A stretch of 64,000 bases of DNA from Peribacillus folii. Lineage in GTDB: Bacteria > Bacillota > Bacilli > Bacillales > DSM-1321. Of this stretch, positions 36,830 through 45,044 are shown one piece after another. The notes beneath the pieces are model-generated. The model was not told where the DNA came from and did not search any database. It saw only the letters and a program-made list of their open reading frames with translations. The stretch covers positions 1 to 64,000 of the forward strand of contig NZ_JASJOM010000009.1 of the NCBI RefSeq assembly GCF_030271255.1, read 5' to 3'. Position 1 is the first letter of the stretch. Every line of letters begins with the position of its first letter. A program made the position numbers and the translations under genes.

Positions 36830-36843
36830 ATTCATATATTTAA

Positions 36844-36860
36844 TTAGTTTAGTAAACGAA
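36844..36860 (+). promoter_or_regulatory. ROK-type operator 2
   Basis: TTAGTTTAGTAAACGAA, a palindrome with one mismatch, differing from operator 1 at two positions. It lies at the expected transcription start of uxaC, where a repressor would block initiation. Confidence 0.75.
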
Positions 36861-36956
36861 TTAAATAAGTTACGTGATGTTTTTGAGCTTCTAAATGAAA
36901 GGGCTTACAGGTTGGATGATGCTTTAACTTTTATTAATGAATCAGGAGGGAAATAT

Positions 36957-38360
36957 ATGAAAGCCTTTTTGGATAAAGATTTCTTGTTGAATACCGACAC
37001 AGCCATTGAATTGTACGAAAATGCCGGTGTTGACCTGCCAATTTTTGATTTTCATTGTCACCTGTCCCCACAAGAGGTGTGGGAAAATAAACCGTATGAA
37101 AGCATAACGCAATTGTGGCTAGGAGGCGACCATTATAAATGGCGGGCAATGCGCATGCAAGGCATTGGCGAGCAATATATTACTGGTGATGGCAGCGATT
37201 GGGAGAAGTTTGCTGCATGGGCGGAAACGATGCCTCACTTAATAGGTAATCCCTTGTATCATTGGGCACATATGGAGTTGAAAATGTTTTTTGGCATCGA
37301 AAAGACCCTGAGTCCGCTCACGGCGCGTGAAATTTATGATGAGTGTAATGAAAAGCTTTCCAGGCAAGAGTTCAGACCCAGGTCATTTATGGAAAAATCA
37401 AACGTTACATTTATCGGGACGACGGATGACCCTGTTTCGGAGCTTGAATTTCATCAGTTATTGGAGAAGGATGAATCCTTTCATATAACCATTGCACCAA
37501 CCTTCCGTCCTGATGGGGCCTTATTCTTGGAACGTCCAGATTTTAACAGCTGGATTCGAAGGCTTGAACAAGTAACGAATAGTAAGGTGTCTTCAATGGA
37601 AGGCCTCATAAGTGCCCTTAAGCATCGGGTCGACTATTTTCATGAAAACGGCGGACGAGGTTCGGATCATGATATTCAGAAAATGGTTTATATAGCTACC
37701 ACTGAAAAAGAAGCGGATAGCATATTGAAAAAGCGGTTGAATGGTGAAGGCCTATCAACGGAAGAACTGGATGCTTACCGTTCTTTCTTGATGAAGGAGC
37801 TCGGAAAAATGTATGCCCAAAAGCAATGGGTCATGCAGCTGCATATGGGTGCGATGCGGAATAACAATTCCAAGATGAAGGAACTGGTCGGCACCGACAG
37901 CGGTTTCGACTCTGTCGGCGAGGCGAATATAGCGGAAGGATTATCTGGTTTTCTGGATGCACTCGATCAAGAGGATTCCCTGCCAAGGACCGTATTGTTC
38001 AACCTAAACCCAAAGGATAATCCGATTCTTGCAGGGATGGCTGGAAACTTCTGTGAAGAGGGCATTTCCGGGAAGGTGCAATTTGGCTCAGGCTGGTGGT
38101 TTAATGATCACATCGACGGGATGGAGAAACAAATGAAGGAACTGGCGAATGTCGGTCTTTTAAGCCATTTTATTGGAATGCTGACAGATTCCCGAAGCTT
38201 CCTATCTTACGCCCGCCATGATTATTTCCGCAGGATACTTTGCAATATCCTAGGAGATTGGACGGAGCAAGGATTAATGCCGGATGATAAAGGGCTGCGT
38301 GAGCAAATGGTCAAGAATATCGGCTATTATAATGCCGAAAACTATTTTACGAGACGATAA
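36957..38360 (+). CDS. uxaC: glucuronate isomerase UxaC
   Basis: A 467-residue uronate isomerase (amidohydrolase fold) that converts glucuronate to fructuronate and galacturonate to tagaturonate. The metal motif DFHCHLSP and the late GSGWWFNDHIDGMEKQ-type and TDSRSFLSYARHDYFRR motifs are intact. AGGAGGG precedes the ATG. Preceded by a promoter and ROK operator; followed by the remains of a beta-glucuronidase gene. The next enzymes (UxuB and UxuA) are not adjacent. Confidence 0.95.
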   Translation: MKAFLDKDFLLNTDTAIELYENAGVDLPIFDFHCHLSPQEVWENKPYESITQLWLGGDHYKWRAMRMQGIGEQYITGDGSDWEKFAAWAETMPHLIGNPLYHWAHMELKMFFGIEKTLSPLTAREIYDECNEKLSRQEFRPRSFMEKSNVTFIGTTDDPVSELEFHQLLEKDESFHITIAPTFRPDGALFLERPDFNSWIRRLEQVTNSKVSSMEGLISALKHRVDYFHENGGRGSDHDIQKMVYIATTEKEADSILKKRLNGEGLSTEELDAYRSFLMKELGKMYAQKQWVMQLHMGAMRNNNSKMKELVGTDSGFDSVGEANIAEGLSGFLDALDQEDSLPRTVLFNLNPKDNPILAGMAGNFCEEGISGKVQFGSGWWFNDHIDGMEKQMKELANVGLLSHFIGMLTDSRSFLSYARHDYFRRILCNILGDWTEQGLMPDDKGLREQMVKNIGYYNAENYFTRR

Positions 38361-38399
38361 GATGCGGGTGGATCATTTAATCACAAAAGAGTGTGGAAC

Positions 38400-38762
38400 A
38401 TGTTATACCCGATTGTAACTGAACGAAAAACCTTATCGACCTTAATGGAGTATGGAACTTTAAATTGGATTCAGGTTTCCATGAAGGATGGAAGGACGCA
38501 AAATTATAAGACACAATGACGATGGCTGTTCCTGCATCCTTCAATGATGTTGGAGTAATAGGTGGAATATTTAAAAGTCAATCATGAGGTATTCGATAAC
38601 TTTGTCGGCGAACAAGTTTGGAATTTCGCGGACTTTTCAACCAGCCAAGGCATTATGCGTGTCCAAGGGAACAAAAAAGGTGTCTTTACTCGTGAGCGAA
38701 AACCGAAACATGCCGCTCATGAGTTGCGCAGACGTTGGACGGAAATTCCTGATTACTACTAA
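38400..38762 (+). pseudogene. uidA: beta-glucuronidase remnant (internally deleted uidA)
   Basis: The first part encodes the beta-glucuronidase N-terminus in pieces (MLYPIVTERKTLSTL, then after a one-base shift LNGVWNFKLDSG, an in-frame stop, then MAVPASFNDVGV). The last 66 codons match the C-terminus ([34 protein letters not shown]). About 480-500 residues of the middle, including the catalytic glutamates, are deleted; the junction is near 38560. The gene cannot work. Confidence 0.88.
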
Positions 38763-38806
38763 AAGAAATAAGCTCAATGGACACAAACCATGTCGTTTGG
38801 AAAAGG

Positions 38807-38840
38807 CAAAAGCATCAGGTTCTCTCCTGATGCTTTTGTA
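38807..38840 (+). terminator. terminator after the uidA remnant
   Basis: AAAAGCATCAGG/CCTGATGCTTTT stem with a short T tail; it probably ended the former uxaC-uidA operon. Confidence 0.8.
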
Positions 38841-38964
38841 TAAATAGAACGTCCTTGCCTGATAGTGGTTTGCAAAAAGCAATCTCAGACAAAAATGAAG
38901 AATTTTTCAGCTTTTTAGGAGAATGCTTTTTTTATTTGGCTCAGATAAAATAAATTTAACGAAT

Positions 38965-38978
38965 TGATAGCGCTTACT
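38965..38978 (+). promoter_or_regulatory. cre-like site before the AraC gene
   Basis: TGATAGCGCTTACT matches the cre consensus with two mismatches, 20 bases before the start codon. Confidence 0.4.
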
Positions 38979-38997
38979 TTGTGAGGTGTTCAGTGTA

Positions 38998-39915
38998 ATG
39001 AATGATTATGAAACATCGTCTTCTTATCCAGAGCAGTTCATGGGGGAATGGATCACTTCCTTTTACAGGGTGCATGGAATGGAAGCGCACCCGTTCAATT
39101 TCCACTCACACTATGAATATGAGATCTATTTATTTCATTCAGGGAATTGCCGGTATTTAATCAATAATCGAATTTATGATTTACAGCCAGGGGATATCAT
39201 TCTCTTGGATGGCATGACCTTGCATAAACCTAATCCGCAGCCGGGAAGTACTTACATTAGAAGCATGATCCACTTTTCACCGTTATGGCTGCAAGAGCTG
39301 TTGGCGATTCTCGGGATGCCCAACTTACTCGATCCATTTCAAAAGCTTAACAATTGCTTGCTTCGGACAGGGTATGATGAAGCAGGGATTTGTGTGGACG
39401 AAGGAATAAAAAGGATCAGCAGCCTTATCTCTTATCTAGGTGCAGAGCTGCAGCAAACAGGTAAGAAAAGCGATACGAGTGAAGGGGAGATAAAGCTGGA
39501 GCTTGTTCAGCTGCTGGTGAGGATCTATAAAATGAGCCATACGGCATTGGCTCAACATTCCAGCAAAAGGACTGAAAAGGAGCATCATGCGGAGGGAATC
39601 GCTTCATGGATCAACGAACACTATACCGAAAAAGTAAGTTTGGATAGATTGGCCGATGAAATGAATCTTAGTAAGTCTTACGCATCCCATGTTTTCAAGG
39701 AAGTAACTGGATTTACTGTCATGGAATACGTGATGGGATGCCGATTCAACCAGGTGAAGTATTTGCTGGAAATGGAACCTGGTCAAACGCTTGGTGAGGT
39801 TTCCCGTGCCTCGGGATTTGAAAGTATTGCTCACTTCAGCAGGTTTTTCAAGGAGAAATCTGGCATGACGCCATCTCAGTACCGTAAAAAAAGACTGAAC
39901 ATTGGGATATCTTGA
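38998..39915 (+). CDS. AraC-family regulator with cupin sensor domain
   Basis: A 305-residue regulator: N-terminal cupin-like sugar-binding domain (about 20-130; HPFNFHSHYEYEIYLF, LQPGDIILL) and two C-terminal helix-turn-helix motifs (about 200-300; LSKSYASHVFKEVTG and SIAHFSRFFKEKSGMTPSQYRKK). It probably activates the five genes that follow on the same strand. ATG 38998 lies nine bases after GAGGTG. Confidence 0.9.
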   Translation: MNDYETSSSYPEQFMGEWITSFYRVHGMEAHPFNFHSHYEYEIYLFHSGNCRYLINNRIYDLQPGDIILLDGMTLHKPNPQPGSTYIRSMIHFSPLWLQELLAILGMPNLLDPFQKLNNCLLRTGYDEAGICVDEGIKRISSLISYLGAELQQTGKKSDTSEGEIKLELVQLLVRIYKMSHTALAQHSSKRTEKEHHAEGIASWINEHYTEKVSLDRLADEMNLSKSYASHVFKEVTGFTVMEYVMGCRFNQVKYLLEMEPGQTLGEVSRASGFESIAHFSRFFKEKSGMTPSQYRKKRLNIGIS

Positions 39916-39932
39916 AGGGGAGGGGAATTTGA

Positions 39933-40817
39933 ATGAATACAAATCTACTGATCTCTGGATTTTCCGATGAAATTTCATCGGATTTTGATATCCAGCTTGA
40001 AACTGTGGCAAAGCTTGGAATGAACTATATTTCTTTGCGCGGCATTGATGGGAGAAACATAGGGGAATTTTCAATCGAAGACATAAGAAGCACGGTCCTT
40101 CCTAGACTACAAAAAGCAGGAATAGGTGTTTCTTCCATCGGTTCGCCAATCGGAAAGGTCTTTATAAATGATGAAGCGGGTTTTTTGGAACAAAAGCGGA
40201 TGCTGGAGGTTATCTGCCGAATAAGCATCCTGCTTGATTGCAAATATATTCGCGTGTTCAGCTTTTATATTCCGAATGGGGAAAATCCTGATTTATTTGA
40301 AGAAGATGTGATAAGGAAATTAAGAGAGTTCACAGCCATAGCCGAAAAATACGATGTCATTTTACTGCATGAAAATGAGAAGGACATCTACGGAGATATT
40401 GGCCGAAGATGCGTGGATATATTGGAAAAGGTAGATTCGGGGAATTTTAAGGCGATCTTCGATTTTGCCAATTTTGTTCAGTGTGGTGAAGACACCCAGG
40501 AATGCTTCAACTTACTGAAGGATGATGTGATCTATATCCATATCAAGGATGCCGTTACGGGAAGCAAACAAAATGTTTTGTGCGGAACAGGAGACGGCAG
40601 AATACCGGAAATCCTTTCACAATTGATAGATGGGGGCTACAAAGGTTTCTTAACACTTGAGCCGCATCTGGCCCAATTTGATTCACTGAAGGATCTGGAA
40701 TTGGAAGATGCGATGATGGTTATCGAGAACAAAGAGCTTGATGGAAAAAGCGGCTACAAGCTTCAATACGATGCACTATTAAAGATTCTAGAAAAAATAG
40801 CTGAAGGGGAGAAATGA
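39933..40817 (+). CDS. sugar phosphate isomerase/epimerase-type TIM barrel protein (1)
   Basis: A 294-residue AP-endonuclease-2-like TIM barrel (xylose-isomerase-like). Metal-binding acids are visible in strand ends (LLHENEKDIYGD, AIFDFANFVQ, VIYIHIKDA, FLTLEPHL). Such proteins act as keto-sugar isomerases, dehydratases or epimerases. It starts 15 bases after the AraC gene and overlaps the next by four bases, so all are one operon. Confidence 0.85.
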   Translation: MNTNLLISGFSDEISSDFDIQLETVAKLGMNYISLRGIDGRNIGEFSIEDIRSTVLPRLQKAGIGVSSIGSPIGKVFINDEAGFLEQKRMLEVICRISILLDCKYIRVFSFYIPNGENPDLFEEDVIRKLREFTAIAEKYDVILLHENEKDIYGDIGRRCVDILEKVDSGNFKAIFDFANFVQCGEDTQECFNLLKDDVIYIHIKDAVTGSKQNVLCGTGDGRIPEILSQLIDGGYKGFLTLEPHLAQFDSLKDLELEDAMMVIENKELDGKSGYKLQYDALLKILEKIAEGEK

Positions 40818-41980
40818 ATATGGATAAAGTGAAATTGGGGATTGTCGGGCTAGGGGCACAAGGCGGATTATATGCAGGATTTTTGGCCGATGGGAAAGTG
40901 GTAAACATGACGCTCGGGGCCATTTGTGATATCGATCCGGCTAAAAAAGAGTTGGCTGCAGAAAAATATCCAGAGGTCCCTTTTTATGAAAATTATAAGG
41001 ATATGCTTGATAGCGGAGCTGTGGATGCCGTCGTTACCTGTGTACCACATTTTCTGCATCCGGAAATCGGCGTGGAGGCCTTGAAAAGGGAGATTCATGC
41101 TTTGGTCGAAAAACCAGCTGGTGTATATACGAAGCAGGTAAGGGAGCTCAATGAGTTTGCAGCCAAAAAACCGCATTTGACATTCGGTATCGTGTTCAAT
41201 CAACGGACGAATCCACTGTATCAAAAGGTGAAGGAAATCATCGATAATGGGGAGATTGGCCAAATACGCCGAACAAACTGGATGATCACAACTTGGTGGA
41301 GACCACAGGGGTACTACGATTCAAGTGCTTGGAGAGCAACGTGGGCAGAAGAAGGCGGAGGTGTTCTCGTGAATCAGGCACCGCATCAGCTTGATTTGCT
41401 TCAATGGATATGCGGAATGCCGAAAAAGGTATATTCCAATGTGAAATACGGTTATCAGCGGAAAATTGCAGTCGAAGATGAAGTGACGGCTCTCCTTGAT
41501 TACGGGAATGGAGCCACGGGTGTGTTCATTACTTGTACACATGATGTCATTGGCACAGATCGGCTTGAAATATTGGGGGACAAGGGGAAAATCGTGGTTG
41601 ATGACAGCAAGAAAGTGACGGTCAAAAGACTCTCAAAGCCTGAATTGGAATTGAGTGACAGCATGAGTATGCAGGATGTCATGAAGATATTCATGGGCGG
41701 CAACCATTCTGATATATATAGTGAGGAAGTGCTGGAATTCGAAAGTGTATGGGGTGCACAGCATATAGCGGTATTGGAAAACTTCACAGCTGCGATTGTG
41801 GAGGGGACCCCTTTACTGGCTCCTGGCAGTGACGGGATCCATGGAGTTACCTTGGCAAATGCGATTCACCTATCAAGCTGGCTGGATAAAGAAATCGAAA
41901 TCCCATTCGATGAAGAACTTTATTTGGCTGAACTGAATAAGCGAATAGAAGAAGAAAAGAATGCACCTGTCACATCGTAA
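40814..41980 (+). CDS. Gfo/Idh/MocA-family NAD(P)-dependent sugar dehydrogenase (1)
   Basis: A 388-residue oxidoreductase with the N-terminal Rossmann motif GLGAQG, the catalytic-lysine segment VEKPAGV and the later GGGVLVNQAPHQLDLLQW, where the histidine supports catalysis. The C-terminal GADHSD-like segment (GGNHSDIYSEE) is typical of members that oxidise cyclitols or glycosides to 3-keto products. It shares ATGA with the preceding stop. Confidence 0.88.
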   Translation: MNMDKVKLGIVGLGAQGGLYAGFLADGKVVNMTLGAICDIDPAKKELAAEKYPEVPFYENYKDMLDSGAVDAVVTCVPHFLHPEIGVEALKREIHALVEKPAGVYTKQVRELNEFAAKKPHLTFGIVFNQRTNPLYQKVKEIIDNGEIGQIRRTNWMITTWWRPQGYYDSSAWRATWAEEGGGVLVNQAPHQLDLLQWICGMPKKVYSNVKYGYQRKIAVEDEVTALLDYGNGATGVFITCTHDVIGTDRLEILGDKGKIVVDDSKKVTVKRLSKPELELSDSMSMQDVMKIFMGGNHSDIYSEEVLEFESVWGAQHIAVLENFTAAIVEGTPLLAPGSDGIHGVTLANAIHLSSWLDKEIEIPFDEELYLAELNKRIEEEKNAPVTS

Positions 41981-42041
41981 TGTGATTTCATGCTGAAAAG
42001 GTATTGCTGGTGAAGAAATCCATTAGAGAAGGAGGTAGAGT

Positions 42042-43064
42042 ATGCTGAAGACAGCGGTTATCGGGCTTGGAGATATTTCCCCGATACACATTCTTGCCAT
42101 ACAAGCTAACCCGTTGGTTGAGCTGTGCGCCGTTTGTGATATTGATGATGCTTTAAAGGATTCCGTACCTGGCGTCAAATTTTATGAAGATTACCAAGAG
42201 ATGATTGAACTGGAAGCAGTCGATTGTGTCCACCTTTGTCTGCCCCACCATCTTCATTATCCTGTGGCAAAATATTGCATCGAACAAGGGGTGCATGTAT
42301 TCCTGGAAAAACCTTTAGGATTGAATATCGAAGAAGGACTGGCACTCGTGAAACTGGAGGAAGGAAATAAGCATGTAAGGTTGTGTGTATGTTTACAGAA
42401 CCGCTTCAATGAATCTTTTGAAAAGCTTCTAATAGAGGTGGAGAGCGGCAAATACGGCAAGGTACTTGGAGTGAAGGGGATAGTGGCCTGGAGCAGGCCG
42501 CCATCCTATTATGAGATGAAGCCATGGCGCGGCAAAATGGCCCATTCAGGCGGAGGGGTCATGATCAATCAAGCCCTTCATACGCTGGATTTGATGCAGC
42601 TTATCGGCGGGGAAGTGGTCTCGATAAAAGGGGAGGTTTCCCGGCTGCTGGACTATGAGATTGAAGTGGAAGATACAGCCGCAGCACATATCACGTTCGA
42701 AAACGGGGCACGCGGGCTGTTTTTCGCTACAATTGCCAATGCCGATAATGACAGTGTGGAGTTACAGGTGATGTTGGAGAAGGGGAAACTAACGATTAAA
42801 GACAGCATTCTCTTTAGCATAGATGAAGAAGGAAAGATGGAAAGATTGGCTGAGGATGCGAAGCTTCCTGGCTCGAAATTCTATTATGGTGCCAGTCATG
42901 CCAAATTAATTGATGCCTTCTATCATAGCATTCTATTTGACACACAAGCTTACGTGCACGCCAGGGAAGCCATTCAATCACTTAAAATGATTGAAGCCAT
43001 TCGAAAATCATCGCAAATGAAAAAAGCGATATTCATGGAGGGACAATATAATGGGAAAAGCTAA
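42042..43064 (+). CDS. Gfo/Idh/MocA-family NAD(P)-dependent sugar dehydrogenase (2)
   Basis: A second, clearly paralogous 340-residue dehydrogenase: Rossmann motif GLGDIS (the last Gly of GxGxxG is replaced), EKPLGLN, and HSGGGVMINQALHTLDLMQL. AAGGAGG precedes the ATG. It overlaps the next gene by 14 bases. Two such dehydrogenases in one operon suggest an oxidise-process-reduce cycle. Confidence 0.88.
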   Translation: MLKTAVIGLGDISPIHILAIQANPLVELCAVCDIDDALKDSVPGVKFYEDYQEMIELEAVDCVHLCLPHHLHYPVAKYCIEQGVHVFLEKPLGLNIEEGLALVKLEEGNKHVRLCVCLQNRFNESFEKLLIEVESGKYGKVLGVKGIVAWSRPPSYYEMKPWRGKMAHSGGGVMINQALHTLDLMQLIGGEVVSIKGEVSRLLDYEIEVEDTAAAHITFENGARGLFFATIANADNDSVELQVMLEKGKLTIKDSILFSIDEEGKMERLAEDAKLPGSKFYYGASHAKLIDAFYHSILFDTQAYVHAREAIQSLKMIEAIRKSSQMKKAIFMEGQYNGKS

Positions 43065-43914
43065 AATTGGTGTACAAATGATGATGCTTAAAGGAAAGGT
43101 CGAAGAATTGGGCGTCTATGAAACGATGAAAAAAATCAAGGAACTCAATTTTCATGCTGTGGAGGTTTCACAAATCCCGATGACAGCCGAAAATGTTGCC
43201 CAGTTAAAAAAGGCCAGCCAAGATTTCGGTATAAAAATCGCGGCTCTATCAGCCGCGCTAGAACCTATGCTGCCAGGGATGCCAGGGGAAACACTAACGA
43301 ATGATTTTGAAAAGATCGTAAACGACTGCAAAACATTGGATTGCCAATTTTTACGCATCGGCATGCTTCCCTTTACAACGATAGGAGACAAAGATAAAAT
43401 CCTCCGCTTCGTAAAAAAAGCGGACGAAGCGGCAGAAAGATTGGCCGAGCATGACATAGAATTGTATTACCATAATCACCATATAGAATTCCAAAAATAC
43501 GAAGGTGAATATCTTTTGGATATCATCAAGAATAATACACGCAAGCTAGGGTTTGAATTGGACGTTCATTGGATTCAAAGGGGCGGGCTGGATCCAGTTG
43601 CGGTAATCAATAAATTCGAGGGAAGAATCGCTTTAATTCACTTAAAGGATTATCGCATCGGTCAATTGGATATGAGCGGTTTTGAAAACGATTTTGACCA
43701 AGGGGAGTTTTTCCAAGCCTTTAACAATGTGGTTCAATTCGCAGAGCTTGGAGAAGGAAGTCTTGATTTCAAGGCAATTATTGAAGCCGGCTTGAAAAGC
43801 GGTTCACAATACTTCCTCATTGAGCAAGATGATGTATACGGACGGGATCCATTCGATTGCCTCAAAGCCTCGGCAGATCATTTAAGGAATCTAGGTTATT
43901 CAGACTGGTTTTAA
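43051..43914 (+). CDS. sugar phosphate isomerase/epimerase-type TIM barrel protein (2)
   Basis: A 287-residue xylose-isomerase-like TIM barrel (YYHNHHIEFQKY, FELDVHWIQRGG, IALIHLKDY, FLIEQDD) with the metal-binding acids and histidines of the IolE/IolI-like group. It pairs with dehydrogenase 2 by overlap. Confidence 0.86.
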   Translation: MGKAKIGVQMMMLKGKVEELGVYETMKKIKELNFHAVEVSQIPMTAENVAQLKKASQDFGIKIAALSAALEPMLPGMPGETLTNDFEKIVNDCKTLDCQFLRIGMLPFTTIGDKDKILRFVKKADEAAERLAEHDIELYYHNHHIEFQKYEGEYLLDIIKNNTRKLGFELDVHWIQRGGLDPVAVINKFEGRIALIHLKDYRIGQLDMSGFENDFDQGEFFQAFNNVVQFAELGEGSLDFKAIIEAGLKSGSQYFLIEQDDVYGRDPFDCLKASADHLRNLGYSDWF

Positions 43915-44019
43915 TACGATACGGGAAAACATAGATTATCAAATAATAACGGGTAATTAACCAAGAAATCGAGAGTAGATATGCTCCGATTGAATCCCTT
44001 TCAGGATAGGAGATGCGGA

Positions 44020-44790
44020 ATGACAAATTTATTCGATTTAACTGGAAAAACCGCCGTTGTCATTGGCGGAAACAGCGTATTGGGTTCTGCCATATCCAAG
44101 GGTTTTGCCGAACAGGGTGCCAAGGTTGCGATAGTCGGGCGAAATCTTGACAAAGCAAAAGAAGTTGTTAAGGTGATTGAACGTGAAGGTGGGAGCGCAA
44201 GGGCCTTTCAGGCTGATGTTTGCTCTCGTGATTCGCTATTGGGAGCGGCAGATGAAATCCAACAATGGTCAGGCGGCTGGGATATTCTTCTGAATGCACC
44301 TGGGAAAAATAGTTCAACACCGTTCTTTGAACTGGAAATGGATGAATGGGATGACATTATGGATGTCAATCTGAAAGGCATCGTGTTAACTTGTCAGATC
44401 TTTGCGAAGAAGATGATCGATCAGGAAAGACCAGGAAGCATCATTAATATTTCTTCCGTTTCATCGACGACCCCTTTATCAAAGGTTTTTACATACTCGG
44501 TTTCAAAGGCAGGACTTAACAGCGTGACACAGTTTTTGGCGCGCGAATTTGCCCCTAAAAACATACGTGTCAATGCGATCATCCCTGGTTTCTTCCCTGC
44601 TGAACAAAACAGGAAAATTCTGAGCGCTGAACGAATCGAGTCGATCATGGAACATACGCCAATGAATCGATTCGGCACTCCGGAGGAATTGCAAGGTGCT
44701 GCGGTATGGCTCGCCTCTGAAAAAGCATCCAGTTTTGTCACTGGAACACTCATTCGAGTGGACGGTGGATTTGGCAGCATGACCATTTAA
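44020..44790 (+). CDS. short-chain dehydrogenase (UxuB/YjmF-like SDR)
   Basis: A 256-residue SDR. The glycine motif is GGNSVLG; the Ser (SSVSS) and Y-x3-K (YSVSK) catalytic residues are present. The segment IPGFFPAEQNRKIL resembles the SDR-type fructuronate reductase (YjmF) of Bacillus uronate operons. It may therefore serve the nearby UxaC product, or a keto-sugar made by this operon. Start chosen at the ATG after AGGAGATGCGGA; the frame is open 13 codons upstream. Confidence 0.85.
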   Translation: MTNLFDLTGKTAVVIGGNSVLGSAISKGFAEQGAKVAIVGRNLDKAKEVVKVIEREGGSARAFQADVCSRDSLLGAADEIQQWSGGWDILLNAPGKNSSTPFFELEMDEWDDIMDVNLKGIVLTCQIFAKKMIDQERPGSIINISSVSSTTPLSKVFTYSVSKAGLNSVTQFLAREFAPKNIRVNAIIPGFFPAEQNRKILSAERIESIMEHTPMNRFGTPEELQGAAVWLASEKASSFVTGTLIRVDGGFGSMTI

Positions 44791-44814
44791 GAGGTAAATG
44801 CTAACAAAAATGAC

Positions 44815-44852
44815 TAGAGGTAAAGCAGCCAACAGGGGCTTTACCTCTTTAC
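44815..44852 (+). terminator. terminator after the SDR gene
   Basis: AGAGGTAAAGC...GGCTTTACCTCTTT stem, ending the operon. Confidence 0.8.
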
Positions 44853-45044
44853 TTTGTGTGCGTATAAACCATTAGCAGTTTTCTTTCTCCCTTCGATCCT
44901 CATTGATAACCCCCACGTATTTCATCAACTGTCATTAATCAAATCGTGTTTGTGAGTTCAAGGATATATGGTATAAAATCCCCTTTATGAAGAAACATAG
45001 AAAAATGAAGTTTGAGCGACCTGGAAAAAATGGGGGTAACCAGT

